DNA of 64,000 nucleotides, taken from Novosphingobium sp. ERN07. Its GTDB lineage: Bacteria; Pseudomonadota; Alphaproteobacteria; Sphingomonadales; Sphingomonadaceae. Under the pieces are notes generated by a model, which was not told where the DNA came from, searched no databases, and saw nothing but the letters and a program-made list of their open reading frames with translations. Positions 9,701 to 17,552 of this stretch are shown piece by piece (the first letter of the stretch is position 1; each line of letters starts with the position of its first letter). Position numbers and translations under genes: made by a program. The stretch covers positions 124,001-188,000 of the forward strand of contig NZ_JABAID010000002.1 of assembly GCF_012641335.1 (NCBI RefSeq), given 5' to 3'.

Positions 9701-9870
9701 TTGATGGCGCACAGCAGCGCCAGCATCATCAGGCTGAAGAAGGCGCGCTGAAGATAGGTCTGCCGCGCGCCGATGCGCGGCGTTGCCCCAAGCGTTACGG
9801 CGTTGTCCACTCCGTCCACCCCCAGCCGCGAAAAGCGCCTTTGCCCCCCGGCAATAGAGCCATCCCGCAA
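6796..9870 (-). CDS. Membrane adenylate cyclase with 7TM, GAF and PAS domains
   Basis: Large (up to 1024 residues) class III nucleotide cyclase. Order: a TM helix (about 43-63), a periplasmic jelly-roll-like sensor domain (about 65-225), seven TM helices (about 235-450), a GAF domain (about 475-620), a PAS domain (about 630-745) and a catalytic domain (about 765-960). The catalytic domain has metal-binding LFADIRSFT and DKYMGDAVMAVYG, whose Lys is the adenine-selecting residue, plus MDYTVIGDTVNLAARL. The Lys/Thr pair predicts cAMP rather than cGMP. The N-terminal layout matches 7TMR-DISM receptors. The longest reading starts at TTG 9870; an in-frame GTG at 9819 is an alternative. It is transcribed alone. 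Confidence 0.88.
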   Translation of the reverse strand: MRDGSIAGGQRRFSRLGVDGVDNAVTLGATPRIGARQTYLQRAFFSLMMLALLCAINLPFFISPTQVLPQGGVRAGVADFAGQQPDRVPVRLEGQWTMVWHDAPYAGRSFPISVPGTWAKQPGPDGKPLPAQASASYFVTLRGLPPGSYTLHLPTIFAASQVWVNGQLVSKRGVVGRDAADTRYEWRSTDVPLVANGADIRVQVDVASYLHRRNGIEASPVLGTVEAMRSWGGLRWAQEMLFQVALTVLGAISLAIFLFRRSDRVSLFVALGCFGFIPSTMMLGYDNLLLMLMPDLGLRAMLALVDLFGTASVIFALAYAHTLFPADSPKRVFWALTALMTLVWLAQAFNFAFSTILTTSQVTAYSFLAHASGLGWIIVILLRAVFHRRDGAVPFLIGMGAMFASVSMISVVAFGVAPGNRVAGIDYTAFGVVIMLFSHLVVLAERWAVTINASEVMNEELQQLLEVSSSINGEMKLEALLQKIVEATSRILHTERSTLYLYDAAHDELWSMVAEGVEQKIIRIDAGKGLAGAAFRSGEVVAVADAYADARFNPAVDAETGFVTRAVLSMPITTRDGRRIGVMQALNRVDGGSFTKNDEVRMAAFAAQSAIAIENATLFAEVVASRNYSESILNSMSAGVVTLDVEGRISKINPAAQQMLRLGNDPQADAAAAGARFAAANPWLAQEIASVSRDGSVRNLIDVHVTVSEGQDKDANVSIVPLLAEAGQVGTLVLIDDISEGKRMASTMRRFMPQEVVQEVFNRGDDLIFGSAIPASVLFADIRSFTTLAETLTPRDTVDMLNEIFTELFEAVSSTSGMIDKYMGDAVMAVYGAPLPHMDDSANAVSGAIAMIGVTRRLNEGRLARGLVPLRLGIGIASGEVVAGTIGSPKRMDYTVIGDTVNLAARLQDATKIYRVNAIVCDGTAAKIAGRFPLRELDLIRVRGRKRPTRIFEIVDTADLKAEGIAAYAEGMRLIGARDWVGAEQAFTAAALALPDDVPSAMMLQRVRHALQVPPADDWDGVWG

Positions 9871-10178
9871 CCAAGGTGATTTATTTCCGGGCCAAAGTCA
9901 AAACGCCCAACACCCGCCCCACCAGAAACCGTTTTCCTACAAGCACTGCGCCTGTCATCTTGGGCGGCTTTTTGAAATCATCGATCCCACTCGCCCAGTG
10001 TCCCAGGTTGAACGGGGCACCGCTGGATCAACTTCATCAACTAACTCGCCGCAACTCACTGAAATTCCATGATTCGCTGATTTTCGCCATGTTCGGGCCA
10101 CAAGCAAAAGCGCGGACAGGTTGCCCCGCCCGCGCTATTTCGTTTTCCGCCAATGCTTTGGCGGTCAACCTTGAAATA
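9871..10178. other. Intergenic region between cyclase and lpdA
   Basis: 308 bp without a convincing gene. It contains the upstream region of the cyclase gene and, at 10106-10136, a terminator-like hairpin for lpdA. I see no RNA gene or recognisable operator in the rest. Confidence 0.6.
10106..10136 (-). terminator. Rho-independent terminator of lpdA/pdh genes
   Basis: Read on the minus strand, AGCGCGG pairs with CCGCGCT around a GC-rich loop and is followed by a TTTT run, about 40 bp after the lpdA stop codon. Confidence 0.65.
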
Positions 10179-11591
10179 TCAGATGTGGATCGCCCGCCCA
10201 AAGGCCGCCAGCACGCTTTCGTGCATGGATTCACTGATCGTCGGGTGCGGGAACACCGTGTGCATCAATTCCGCCTCGGTCGTTTCCAGCGTCTTGCCCA
10301 CGACATATCCTTGGATCATCTCGGTTACTTCCGCGCCGATCATGTGGGCGCCCAGCAGTTCGCCGGTCTTCGCGTCGAACACGGTCTTCACGAAGCCCTC
10401 CGGTTCGCCAAGCGCAATCGCCTTGCCGTTGCCGATGAAGGGGAACGTGCCGACCTTCAGTTCGTAACCCGCTTCCTTCGCTTTCGCTTCGGTCAGGCCG
10501 ACGCTGGCGATCTGGGGGTGGCAGTAGGTGCAGCCCGGAATGTTCGCGCGGTCCATTGGGTGCGGGTGAACATCCTTGTTGCCCAGTTCCGCTGCAATGG
10601 CTTCTGCCGCGATCACGCCTTCGTGGCTTGCCTTGTGCGCCAGCCACGGTCCTGGCGTCACGTCGCCGATGGCCCACAGGCCCTTGACGTTGGTACGGCC
10701 ATAACCGTCGATGGCGATGATGCCGCGTTCAGCCTTTACGCCCAGTGCTTCTAGGCCGATGTTTTCGGTATTCGGCGCGATGCCTACGGCCACGATGACA
10801 TGGCTGAAGTCGCTTTCAACGACCTTGCCGTCCTTGCCCTTGATCTTGGCTTTCACGCCAGAGGCCGAGACGGCGAGGTTTTCAACGCCCGCGCCGGTCA
10901 TGATCTTCATGCCCTGTTTGGTCAGCGCCTTTTCAAGGAAGGAAGAAACATCCGCATCCTCGACAGGGACCACACGGTCCATCATCTCGACGACGGTAAC
11001 TTCTGCGCCCATGTCGTTGTAGAAACTTGCGAATTCGATACCGATCGCGCCCGATCCGATGACCAGCAGCTTGGTCGGCATCACCTTGGGCGTCATCGCG
11101 TGGCGATAAGTCCATACCCGCTCGCCATCGGCCTTGGCGAAAGGCAGGTCGCGCGCGCGGGCGCCGGTAGCGACGATCACGTGCTTGGCCGAGATCGTTT
11201 CAGCGCCCTTATCGCCGGTCACCTCGACCGAAGTCGCGCTTTTCAGCACGCCGTTGCCCATGTGGACGGCGATCTTGTTCTTCTTCATCAGGTGCGTAAC
11301 CCCCTGATTGAGCTGCTTGGCCACCCCGCGAGAACGTTTCACCACCGCATCGAGATCGGCACGGATGTTGTCGGCCGCAAGACCATAGGCGGCGGCGTGC
11401 TTCATGTGGTTCAGCACTTCGGCGGAACGCAGCAGCGCCTTGGTGGGAATGCAGCCCCAGTTGAGACAGATGCCGCCGAGGTTTTCACGCTCGACAATCG
11501 CGGTCTTGAGGCCAAGCTGGGCGCAGCGGATCGCCGCGACATAGCCGCCGGGGCCGGATCCGAGAACGATCACGTCATATTGGTCAGCCAC
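10179..11591 (-). CDS. lpdA: Dihydrolipoyl dehydrogenase (E3)
   Basis: Flavoprotein that reoxidises dihydrolipoyl groups of 2-oxoacid dehydrogenase complexes with NAD; 470 residues. The FAD-binding GSGPGGYVAAIRCAQLG lies at about 11-27, the redox disulfide at GGICLNWGCIPTKALL (about 39-54), an NAD-binding GSGAIGIEFA near 185, and the C-terminal HPHPTISE His-Glu dyad near 450. The start is a GTG at 11591 with AGGAGC 6 bp upstream. It lies 83 bp behind the E2 gene in the same direction. As the only E3 in the window it may also serve the branched-chain complex at 60-63.8 kb (inference). Confidence 0.95.
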   Translation of the reverse strand: MADQYDVIVLGSGPGGYVAAIRCAQLGLKTAIVERENLGGICLNWGCIPTKALLRSAEVLNHMKHAAAYGLAADNIRADLDAVVKRSRGVAKQLNQGVTHLMKKNKIAVHMGNGVLKSATSVEVTGDKGAETISAKHVIVATGARARDLPFAKADGERVWTYRHAMTPKVMPTKLLVIGSGAIGIEFASFYNDMGAEVTVVEMMDRVVPVEDADVSSFLEKALTKQGMKIMTGAGVENLAVSASGVKAKIKGKDGKVVESDFSHVIVAVGIAPNTENIGLEALGVKAERGIIAIDGYGRTNVKGLWAIGDVTPGPWLAHKASHEGVIAAEAIAAELGNKDVHPHPMDRANIPGCTYCHPQIASVGLTEAKAKEAGYELKVGTFPFIGNGKAIALGEPEGFVKTVFDAKTGELLGAHMIGAEVTEMIQGYVVGKTLETTEAELMHTVFPHPTISESMHESVLAAFGRAIHI

Positions 11592-11674
11592 GCAAATGCT
11601 CCTTCAGGCCCTCTTCCGGCCAAAACGTCTAGCGAAGCGAGGGGCGCAGTGCCGCTCGCAGAATGGTCAGGCGA

Positions 11675-12946
11675 TCAGGCGACCAGACCGAGCGGGTTTT
11701 CGATCAGGGTCTTGAACGCCTGCATGAGTTCCGCACCGTCTGCACCGTCGATCGCGCGGTGGTCGAAGCTGCCGGTGGCCGACATGACCGTGGCGATGCC
11801 GAGCGCGCCGTCGATCACATAGGGGCGTTGTTCGCCCGCACCGACCGCCATGATCATGGCTTGCGGCGGGTTGATCACCGCATCGAAGCTCTTGATTCCG
11901 AACATGCCGAGATTGGAAAGCGAAGCGGTGCCGCCCTGATATTCATGCGGCTGCAACTTGCCTTCGCGGGCCTTGCCAGCCAGCGTCTTCATTTCTGTGG
12001 CGATGGCGGACATCGATTTGTTGCCCGCATCGACGATGATCGGCGTGATCAGGCCCGAAGGCGCGGCCACGGCAACCGAGATATCCGCGCGGCTGTAGCT
12101 CCGCAGTTCATCGCCCCCGAAGCTGACGTTGCACTTGGGCACCTGCACCAGCGCCTTGGCCAGCGCCTTGATGATCAGGTCGTTGACGGAAAGCTTCACG
12201 CCCTGCGCTTCCAAAGCCTTGTTGAGCTGGCCGCGCAGCTTGAGCAGGGCATCGAGCTGGATATCGACGGTGAGGTAGATATGCGGGATCGTCTGCTTCG
12301 CCTCGGTCAGGCGACGCGCGATGGTCTTGCGCACATTGTTGAGCTTCTGCGCCTCGTAAGGAATGCCGAAGTCCGGCACGGCGGCGGCAACCGGCGCGGG
12401 GGCGGCTGCCGGTGCGGCGGTTGCTGCGGGAGCTGGAGCAGCGTCAGGCGCAGGCTTTGCGCCTTCGACGTCGGCACGAACGATACGACCGTTCGGGCCG
12501 GAACCGGCGACGCCTGCAAGGTCGATGCCCTTGTCCGCCGCGATACGTTTGGCCAGCGGGCTGGCGATCACGCGATCACCCTTGGGCGCGGGCGCAGCGG
12601 CGACGGGGGCTGCGGCAGGTGCTGGCGCTGGTGCCGGGGCAGCTTCAGCTTTGGGCGCAGGGGCAGGCTCTGCCGCCTTTGGTGCAGGCGCGCTGACGTC
12701 TTCGTCCTCGCCCGCGATCATCGCGATGACGGTTCCGACTTTCACACCTTCGCTGCCTTCGGCAACGTCGATGGAAACGATGGTGCCTTCGTCAACCGCT
12801 TCGAATTCCATCGTGGCTTTATCGGTTTCGATTTCGGCCATGATGTCGCCGGACGAAACCTTGTCGCCCACCTTGATCAGCCACTTGGCGAGGGTCCCTT
12901 CCTCCATTGTGGGGGACAGGGCGGGCATCTTGATCGCGATGGGCAT
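11675..12946 (-). CDS. pdhC: Pyruvate dehydrogenase E2, dihydrolipoamide acetyltransferase
   Basis: 423 residues from the Met at 12946 ([17 protein letters not shown]). One lipoyl domain occupies 1-80 with the lipoylated Lys in ETDKATME. An Ala/Pro/Lys linker (about 85-125) leads to a peripheral-subunit-binding domain ([15 protein letters not shown]...GSGPNGRI, about 130-170), then a second linker and a catalytic domain of about 230 residues ending with [11 protein letters not shown], the HxxxDG active site. The open frame extends about 100 codons upstream, but that stretch has no family resemblance. No E1 gene is adjacent; it must be elsewhere. Assignment to pyruvate rather than another oxoacid is by similarity and the lpdA neighbour. 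Confidence 0.92.
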   Translation of the reverse strand: MPIAIKMPALSPTMEEGTLAKWLIKVGDKVSSGDIMAEIETDKATMEFEAVDEGTIVSIDVAEGSEGVKVGTVIAMIAGEDEDVSAPAPKAAEPAPAPKAEAAPAPAPAPAAAPVAAAPAPKGDRVIASPLAKRIAADKGIDLAGVAGSGPNGRIVRADVEGAKPAPDAAPAPAATAAPAAAPAPVAAAVPDFGIPYEAQKLNNVRKTIARRLTEAKQTIPHIYLTVDIQLDALLKLRGQLNKALEAQGVKLSVNDLIIKALAKALVQVPKCNVSFGGDELRSYSRADISVAVAAPSGLITPIIVDAGNKSMSAIATEMKTLAGKAREGKLQPHEYQGGTASLSNLGMFGIKSFDAVINPPQAMIMAVGAGEQRPYVIDGALGIATVMSATGSFDHRAIDGADGAELMQAFKTLIENPLGLVA

Positions 12947-13117
12947 GGGCGTGTTTTTCCGTGTCCTGACAGGTCGGGCAGGAGAGTGCCGTAGCGGAAA
13001 CCTCTCCTGCATGTTTTCCGCCGCCCATTTCACCAGCATGGCGCGCCGGGTCAAGTGGCTTGGCGCTTGCGCCGCATACGAATTTGCCGATACGATGCAT
13101 TGGGAAGGATCAATAGC

Positions 13118-13576
13118 ATGTCTCAGCGCATCTACCTTGTGATCATGGACGAGACCGAAGAAGCGCGCGGTGCGCTGCGTTTCGCGGCCCGGCGTGCCGT
13201 GCGCACGGGCGGCACGGTTCACATTCTGGCGCTGGTTCCCCGGCAACAATTTGTTGCCTTCGGTGGCGTACAGGCGACGATGGAGCAGGAAACGCGCGAC
13301 CGTGCCGAAGTGCTGGCGATGAGCATGGCAGGAAGTCTTGCCAGCGAATCAGGTCTGAACCCGGTGATTTCGGTGCAAGAGGGCGATGGGCCAAAGGTGG
13401 TTCGGCAATATCTGGACGAACACCCGGAAGTTTCGGCGCTGGTGCTGGGAGCGGCAGGCGGTGGCACGCCGGGGCCGCTGGTATCGCACTTTTCAGGGAT
13501 CGCCGGGCAATTGCCCTGCCCACTGATGATCGTGCCGGGTGTGATGTCGGACGAGGATATTGACCGGTTTAGCTGA
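13118..13576 (+). CDS. Universal stress protein family (UspA-like) protein
   Basis: 152-residue single Usp domain starting [16 protein letters not shown], with a good GGAAGGA ribosome site 9 bp upstream of ATG 13118. The nucleotide-binding loop is degenerate: the C-terminal segment reads [18 protein letters not shown] where ATP-binding members have G-x2-G-x9-G-S/T. Usp proteins act in the cytoplasm in stress tolerance; the specific role cannot be read from sequence. It is divergent from the PDH E2 gene and convergent with rnr. Confidence 0.85.
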   Translation: MSQRIYLVIMDETEEARGALRFAARRAVRTGGTVHILALVPRQQFVAFGGVQATMEQETRDRAEVLAMSMAGSLASESGLNPVISVQEGDGPKVVRQYLDEHPEVSALVLGAAGGGTPGPLVSHFSGIAGQLPCPLMIVPGVMSDEDIDRFS

Positions 13577-13582
13577 TGTCGT

Positions 13583-13687
13583 TTCGTCATTCCCGCGCAG
13601 GCGGGAATCCAGATCGGTCAACGAGCCTTCGCCCTGCGACGACATTCTTGTTTTTTGCTGGATTCCCGCCTGCGCGGGAATGACGAA
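13583..13687. repeat. Inverted pair of a REP-like palindromic repeat
   Basis: A 30-bp sequence at 13583-13612 occurs again as its exact reverse complement at 13658-13687. Each arm is itself a palindrome with core TCCCGCGCAGGCGGGA. The two copies are separated by 45 bp. This matches the widely scattered repeat family found between genes of many proteobacteria (from memory). It lies between the convergent usp and rnr genes, where the large cruciform/hairpin could end transcription from both sides. Confidence 0.85.
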
Positions 13688-13740
13688 GGAATTTATGGAA
13701 TTTGCGATAGGTTTTGTCGGAATGGCGAAGGATTTACTGC

Positions 13741-16101
13741 CTACTTCTTCCGGCCTTGATGACGGATATTTGAGGGCCTTCCGCGTTTTCCGGCAATGAA
13801 CTTGCCCTGCTTGCGGGGTTTGTGATCCATCTTGCCCCCGCGCCGTTCGATGCGCTGGACGCCTTCGGCGACGTCCACGGGTTCGAATTTCAACGCGCCG
13901 GTGAGGGGATTGGCTTCGGCAAGGCGCAGTTTGAGGATCTGGCCCATCGCGAACTCCTCGCCGCTCAACTCGCCGATCAGGCGCTGGGCCTTCTCATCGT
14001 AGTTGAAGCGTTCCGCGCCCAATGTGGAAACGGGGACGAGGCCATCACCGCCAAGGCCGATGATCGTGGCAAACAGGCCGAATTTCTGGACGCCGGTGAC
14101 CCGCGTGTCGAACACTTCGCCCACCTTGCCCGAAAGCCATGCCGCGACATAGCGGTCGATGGTGTCGCGCTCGGCCTCCATCGCGCGGCGTTCGGCGTTG
14201 CTGATCGCTTCGGATACGCGGGCGAGATCGGCGCGGTCACGGTCTGACAGGCCGGATGTGGCGGGCAGATCGGCCTTGGGGCGCGGCTGTTCCAGCCCAT
14301 AGGCATCGACCAGCGCGCGATGGACAAGCAAGTCCGAATAGCGGCGGATCGGTGAAGTGAAGTGCGCGTAAGAGCCGAGCGCAAGGCCGAAGTGCCCCGC
14401 ATTGCGCGGGCCGTAATAGGCCTGCGTCTGGCTGCGCAGGACGGCTTCCATGATCAGCGCCTTTTCCGCCTCGTCCGCGATGTCTTTCAGCATCCGGTTG
14501 AACAGCGAAGGCGTGATGACCTGCCCCAGCGACAGCTTGCGGTCGAACGTGGCGAGGTAATCCTTGAGCGCGGTCAGCTTTTCGCGGCTTGGCGCTTCGT
14601 GGATGCGATAGACCACGGGCGCGACCTTGGCTTCGAGCGCTTTGGCTGCGGCGACGTTGGCTGCGATCATGAAATCTTCGACGACGCGGTGCGCATCGAC
14701 GCGTTCGCGCATGGCGATTTCTGCGATCTTGCCCTGGCTGTCGAGAATGACACGGCGTTCGGGGAGTTCGAGGTTCAACGGATCGCGGGCGTTGCGGGCC
14801 TTTTCGAGCAGGCGCCATGCGGACCAGAGGTTTTGGAGGACTTTGGTTTCGACCTGAGTGTGAGAACCTCCACCCCCAACCCCCTCCTCTGAAGGGGCGG
14901 GGGCTTCAGCATTGCTCTCATCAATCCGGCGCTGGGCTTCTTCGTAGGCGATGACTTCGGCAATGCGGACGATGGCGCGGGTGAAGCGCCAGTTGCGGAT
15001 ATTGCCTGAACTGTCGATGTGCATGTGGCACGCCATAGCGGCACGGTCTGCCCCGGATTTGAGCGAGCAGACGTCTGCCGAAAGGACTTCGGGCAGCATG
15101 GGCACGACGCGATCAGGGAAATAGACCGAGTTGCCGCGTTTGCGGGCTTCTCGGTCGGTCTGGCCGCCGGGACGGACGTAGAAGCTGACGTCGGCAATGG
15201 CGACAACGGCATTGAAGCCCCCTTCCCCATCAGGTTCGGCCCAGATCGCATCGTCATGGTCGCGCGCATCGGCAGGATCGATGGCGACGATAGGCAGGCG
15301 GCGCAGGTCTTCGCGCTGGTCTTCGCTAAGCGGGAGTTTGGCCGCAGCTTCGGCTTCGGTGATCGCGGCTTCGGGGAAGACGAAGGGGATGCCGTGCTTG
15401 TGAATGGCAATGAGGCTGAAAGCGCGGGGGGCGAGCGGATCGCCCAGCACGGCCACGACTTTCATGCCCGACCGGGGCGAACGCCCGGCGGGTTCGGCAA
15501 GGACGAGCTGGCCTTCTTCTGCACCGCCAAGATCGGAAATCGGCACGGCATTGCGCGCGCGCTTGTCCACAGGGGCGAGCCAGCCTTTGCCGGTGCCGTC
15601 GAGTTCGACGACGCCCATCAACTGTTCTTCGCCGCCTTGCAGCTTTTTCATCGCGTGCGCGATCCAGCCTTTGCCCGCCTCTTCGGTGCGGGCGAGCACG
15701 CGATCACCCGCGCGCAGCGCGGCGTTGCGATCACGCTGTTTGCCGCGCGGTTCGATGATGCGGATGCGGGGCGGCGGGCTGGCGTCTTCGGGGTTCCAGC
15801 TATCGGGGATGGCGATGGGTTCGCCCTCATCGATCTCGACAATGCGCAGCACGGTGACTTTGGGCACGCCGCCCATCGCGTGGAAGGCGCTTCTATTGCC
15901 GTCAATCAGGCCTTCGTCGGCCATATCTTTGAGCAGGGCTTTCAGCGCGATCTTTTCGGTGCCTTTTAGGCCGAAGGCCTTGGCGATTTCGCGCTTTCCG
16001 GCGGGTTCTGCCGACTGGGCGATGAAATCGAGCACCTGCTGGCGCGTGGGGAGGCCTTGGGGAAACTTGTGCTTTGCCATTGGGGGCATGTGGTCTTTCA
16101 T
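13741..16101 (-). CDS. rnr: Ribonuclease R
   Basis: 3'-5' exoribonuclease (RNase II/R family), up to 786 residues. A winged-helix-like N-terminus, two cold-shock-like domains, the catalytic RNB domain with IVAIDPADARDHDDAIWAE (four metal-ligand Asp), the HFTSPIRRYSDLLVHR block and a C-terminal S1 domain (about 640-720), then a basic Lys/Arg-rich tail for RNA binding. Three in-frame Met codons (16101, 16089, 16080) are possible; MAKHKFPQG at 16080 resembles relatives best. An odd Gly-rich stretch inside the RNB domain is encoded by a repeat sequence (14861-14909). Confidence 0.93.
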   Translation of the reverse strand: MKDHMPPMAKHKFPQGLPTRQQVLDFIAQSAEPAGKREIAKAFGLKGTEKIALKALLKDMADEGLIDGNRSAFHAMGGVPKVTVLRIVEIDEGEPIAIPDSWNPEDASPPPRIRIIEPRGKQRDRNAALRAGDRVLARTEEAGKGWIAHAMKKLQGGEEQLMGVVELDGTGKGWLAPVDKRARNAVPISDLGGAEEGQLVLAEPAGRSPRSGMKVVAVLGDPLAPRAFSLIAIHKHGIPFVFPEAAITEAEAAAKLPLSEDQREDLRRLPIVAIDPADARDHDDAIWAEPDGEGGFNAVVAIADVSFYVRPGGQTDREARKRGNSVYFPDRVVPMLPEVLSADVCSLKSGADRAAMACHMHIDSSGNIRNWRFTRAIVRIAEVIAYEEAQRRIDESNAEAPAPSEEGVGGGGSHTQVETKVLQNLWSAWRLLEKARNARDPLNLELPERRVILDSQGKIAEIAMRERVDAHRVVEDFMIAANVAAAKALEAKVAPVVYRIHEAPSREKLTALKDYLATFDRKLSLGQVITPSLFNRMLKDIADEAEKALIMEAVLRSQTQAYYGPRNAGHFGLALGSYAHFTSPIRRYSDLLVHRALVDAYGLEQPRPKADLPATSGLSDRDRADLARVSEAISNAERRAMEAERDTIDRYVAAWLSGKVGEVFDTRVTGVQKFGLFATIIGLGGDGLVPVSTLGAERFNYDEKAQRLIGELSGEEFAMGQILKLRLAEANPLTGALKFEPVDVAEGVQRIERRGGKMDHKPRKQGKFIAGKRGRPSNIRHQGRKK
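14861..14909. repeat. Interspersed C/G-rich repeat inserted within rnr
   Basis: A run of C-rich DNA (CTCCACCCCCAACCCCCTCC) followed by GAAGGGGCGGGGGCTTC forms an imperfect palindrome of the kind scattered between genes in sphingomonads. Here it lies inside the rnr reading frame and is translated as about 18 residues (PAPSEEGVGGGGSH and flanks) between the RRIDESNA and VETKVLQ segments, without breaking the frame. Confidence 0.7.
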
Positions 16102-16110
16102 GCCCTCAAT

Positions 16111-16138
16111 GGCAAGCGATTAGGGGCAAGCGATTAGG
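16111..16138. repeat. 14-bp perfect tandem duplication
   Basis: GGCAAGCGATTAGG occurs twice head to tail. The second copy contains the stop codon of the M28 peptidase gene, so the first copy is a duplicate of its 3' end in the short gap before rnr. Confidence 0.9.
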
Positions 16139-17468
16139 GGTTCGGCGCAGGCGGGGCTAGTGGCGCGAACTGGCCGCCAGGGACAGCCGAGGCGACCGGG
16201 CTTTCCGAACCGTCTGCCGCCACGGCATTGACGCCGAACAGCCAGTCATCGGCGCGGACGCCGGGGAGGCTGGCTTTGGTATCGGTGGTTTCGAGCAGTT
16301 TCGTTTCCCACATCGGCGTATCGGTGCGGCGCTGCCACAGGGTATAGCGGACCGCGCCGGGGACGGGTTGCCATAGGATATCGGTGCTGGGCTTGACCGC
16401 GCCTTTTACCACCGGAGCGGGCGGCATGGGTGTGCGGGCGAGCCTGGCCAGCGCGCGCACGTTCAGGCGCGTGACTTTGGCCAGGTAGGGGAAGTCCATT
16501 TCATCGGCCGTGTCACCGAATTTGACGCCGCCTTCGGTGCGCAAATCCTGATGCTGGTGTTCGTAATCCTCGACCGCGACGGTGAAGCGGACGGCGGGGA
16601 AGCCTTTGTCCGAGAAGGGCAACTGATCTCCGCCTCGGCCCATCCGGTCTGCCCGCCAGATTTGGCGGACGGTCAGGCCATTGTCTGCGTCAGCTTCGGC
16701 GAGGGAGGCGACCCAGCGGGAGATATTGCGCGAGGGGCTGTCGTTCTCGCCACCGAAGCGGCGCATCTGGGCGCGCAGGGCGTCGGTCGAATCGGCACGC
16801 AAGGCTTCGGACAGGACGCGGACGTGGGCATTGTCGCGGTATCCGTCCGAGCCGGTGGAGCCGCCGACGATATCGTTGTTGAGCACGGCCTTGACCGTCC
16901 AGCCCTGTGCAGCGGCGTAATCGGCCAGCAGTTTGCCACCGAGGAGGCCCTGTTCCTCGCCGGAGAGTGCGGCGTAGACGATCGTGGTGGGGAACTTCTC
17001 ACGGCTGAGGACGCGCGCAGCTTCGAGGACGAGCGCGGTGCCCGAGGCGTTGTCGTTCGCACCGGGGGCGTCTTTGGTTGCGTCGAGAACGTCGGAAACG
17101 CGGCTGTCGATGTGGCCTTGGACGATCACCACTTCGTTCGGGCGCTCGGTGCCACGCTGGATGGCAACGACATCGACGAGGCGGGTGGGGGTGGGGACGC
17201 GATCACCGGTGACGGTGGTTTCGGGAAGGACGACTTCGAGACAATTGCCGCAAGCCGCGCTGGCCTTGCGGAATGCGGCCTCGGCCCATTTGCGTGCGGC
17301 ACCGATGCCGCGTTTGGGGTCTGATTGCGAAGATAGCGTGTGGCGAGTGCCGAAGCTGACGAGCTTTTCCACATCGGCGCGTAGGCGGGCTTCGGAAATG
17401 GCGTCTTCCGGGGCGGCGTACGCTGCGGTGGACGCGAGGAGTGGAAGCAGGATCAGATAGTTGCGCAT
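16134..17468 (-). CDS. Secreted M28-family zinc aminopeptidase
   Basis: 444 residues from the Met at 17468; signal peptide MRNYLILLPLLASTAAYA. Zinc ligands are visible in family order: QGHIDSR (His), GANDNASG (bridging Asp), GEEQG (catalytic Glu and ligand Glu), NNDIVGG (Asp) and a late EDYEHQHQD His. A C-terminal fibronectin type III-like segment (WQPVPGAVRYTLWQRR onward, about 355-440) follows. Such enzymes remove N-terminal residues from peptides in the periplasm or outside. The open frame extends 28 codons upstream but the signal peptide fixes the likely start. It is next to a Cys-containing loop (ACGNCLE) that could form a disulfide. Confidence 0.88.
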   Translation of the reverse strand: MRNYLILLPLLASTAAYAAPEDAISEARLRADVEKLVSFGTRHTLSSQSDPKRGIGAARKWAEAAFRKASAACGNCLEVVLPETTVTGDRVPTPTRLVDVVAIQRGTERPNEVVIVQGHIDSRVSDVLDATKDAPGANDNASGTALVLEAARVLSREKFPTTIVYAALSGEEQGLLGGKLLADYAAAQGWTVKAVLNNDIVGGSTGSDGYRDNAHVRVLSEALRADSTDALRAQMRRFGGENDSPSRNISRWVASLAEADADNGLTVRQIWRADRMGRGGDQLPFSDKGFPAVRFTVAVEDYEHQHQDLRTEGGVKFGDTADEMDFPYLAKVTRLNVRALARLARTPMPPAPVVKGAVKPSTDILWQPVPGAVRYTLWQRRTDTPMWETKLLETTDTKASLPGVRADDWLFGVNAVAADGSESPVASAVPGGQFAPLAPPAPNP

Positions 17469-17552
17469 GAAAGCATCATGCAACGGGGGCGGCGTTCCGG
17501 CAAGCGCTGGGAAGGGAAAAGGGTGGCGATGTTGCGCCACCCTTTCAGGCAA

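Noticed and set aside
11663..12994. Long plus-strand open frame (443 codons) opposite the PDH E2 gene
   Set aside because: It mirrors the Ala/Pro-rich linker and high-GC codons of the E2 gene on the other strand; no family resemblance and no ribosome site.
12947..13249. N-terminal extension of the PDH E2 reading frame
   Set aside because: About 100 upstream codons lack homology and overlap the usp start; the lipoyl domain begins at Met 12946.
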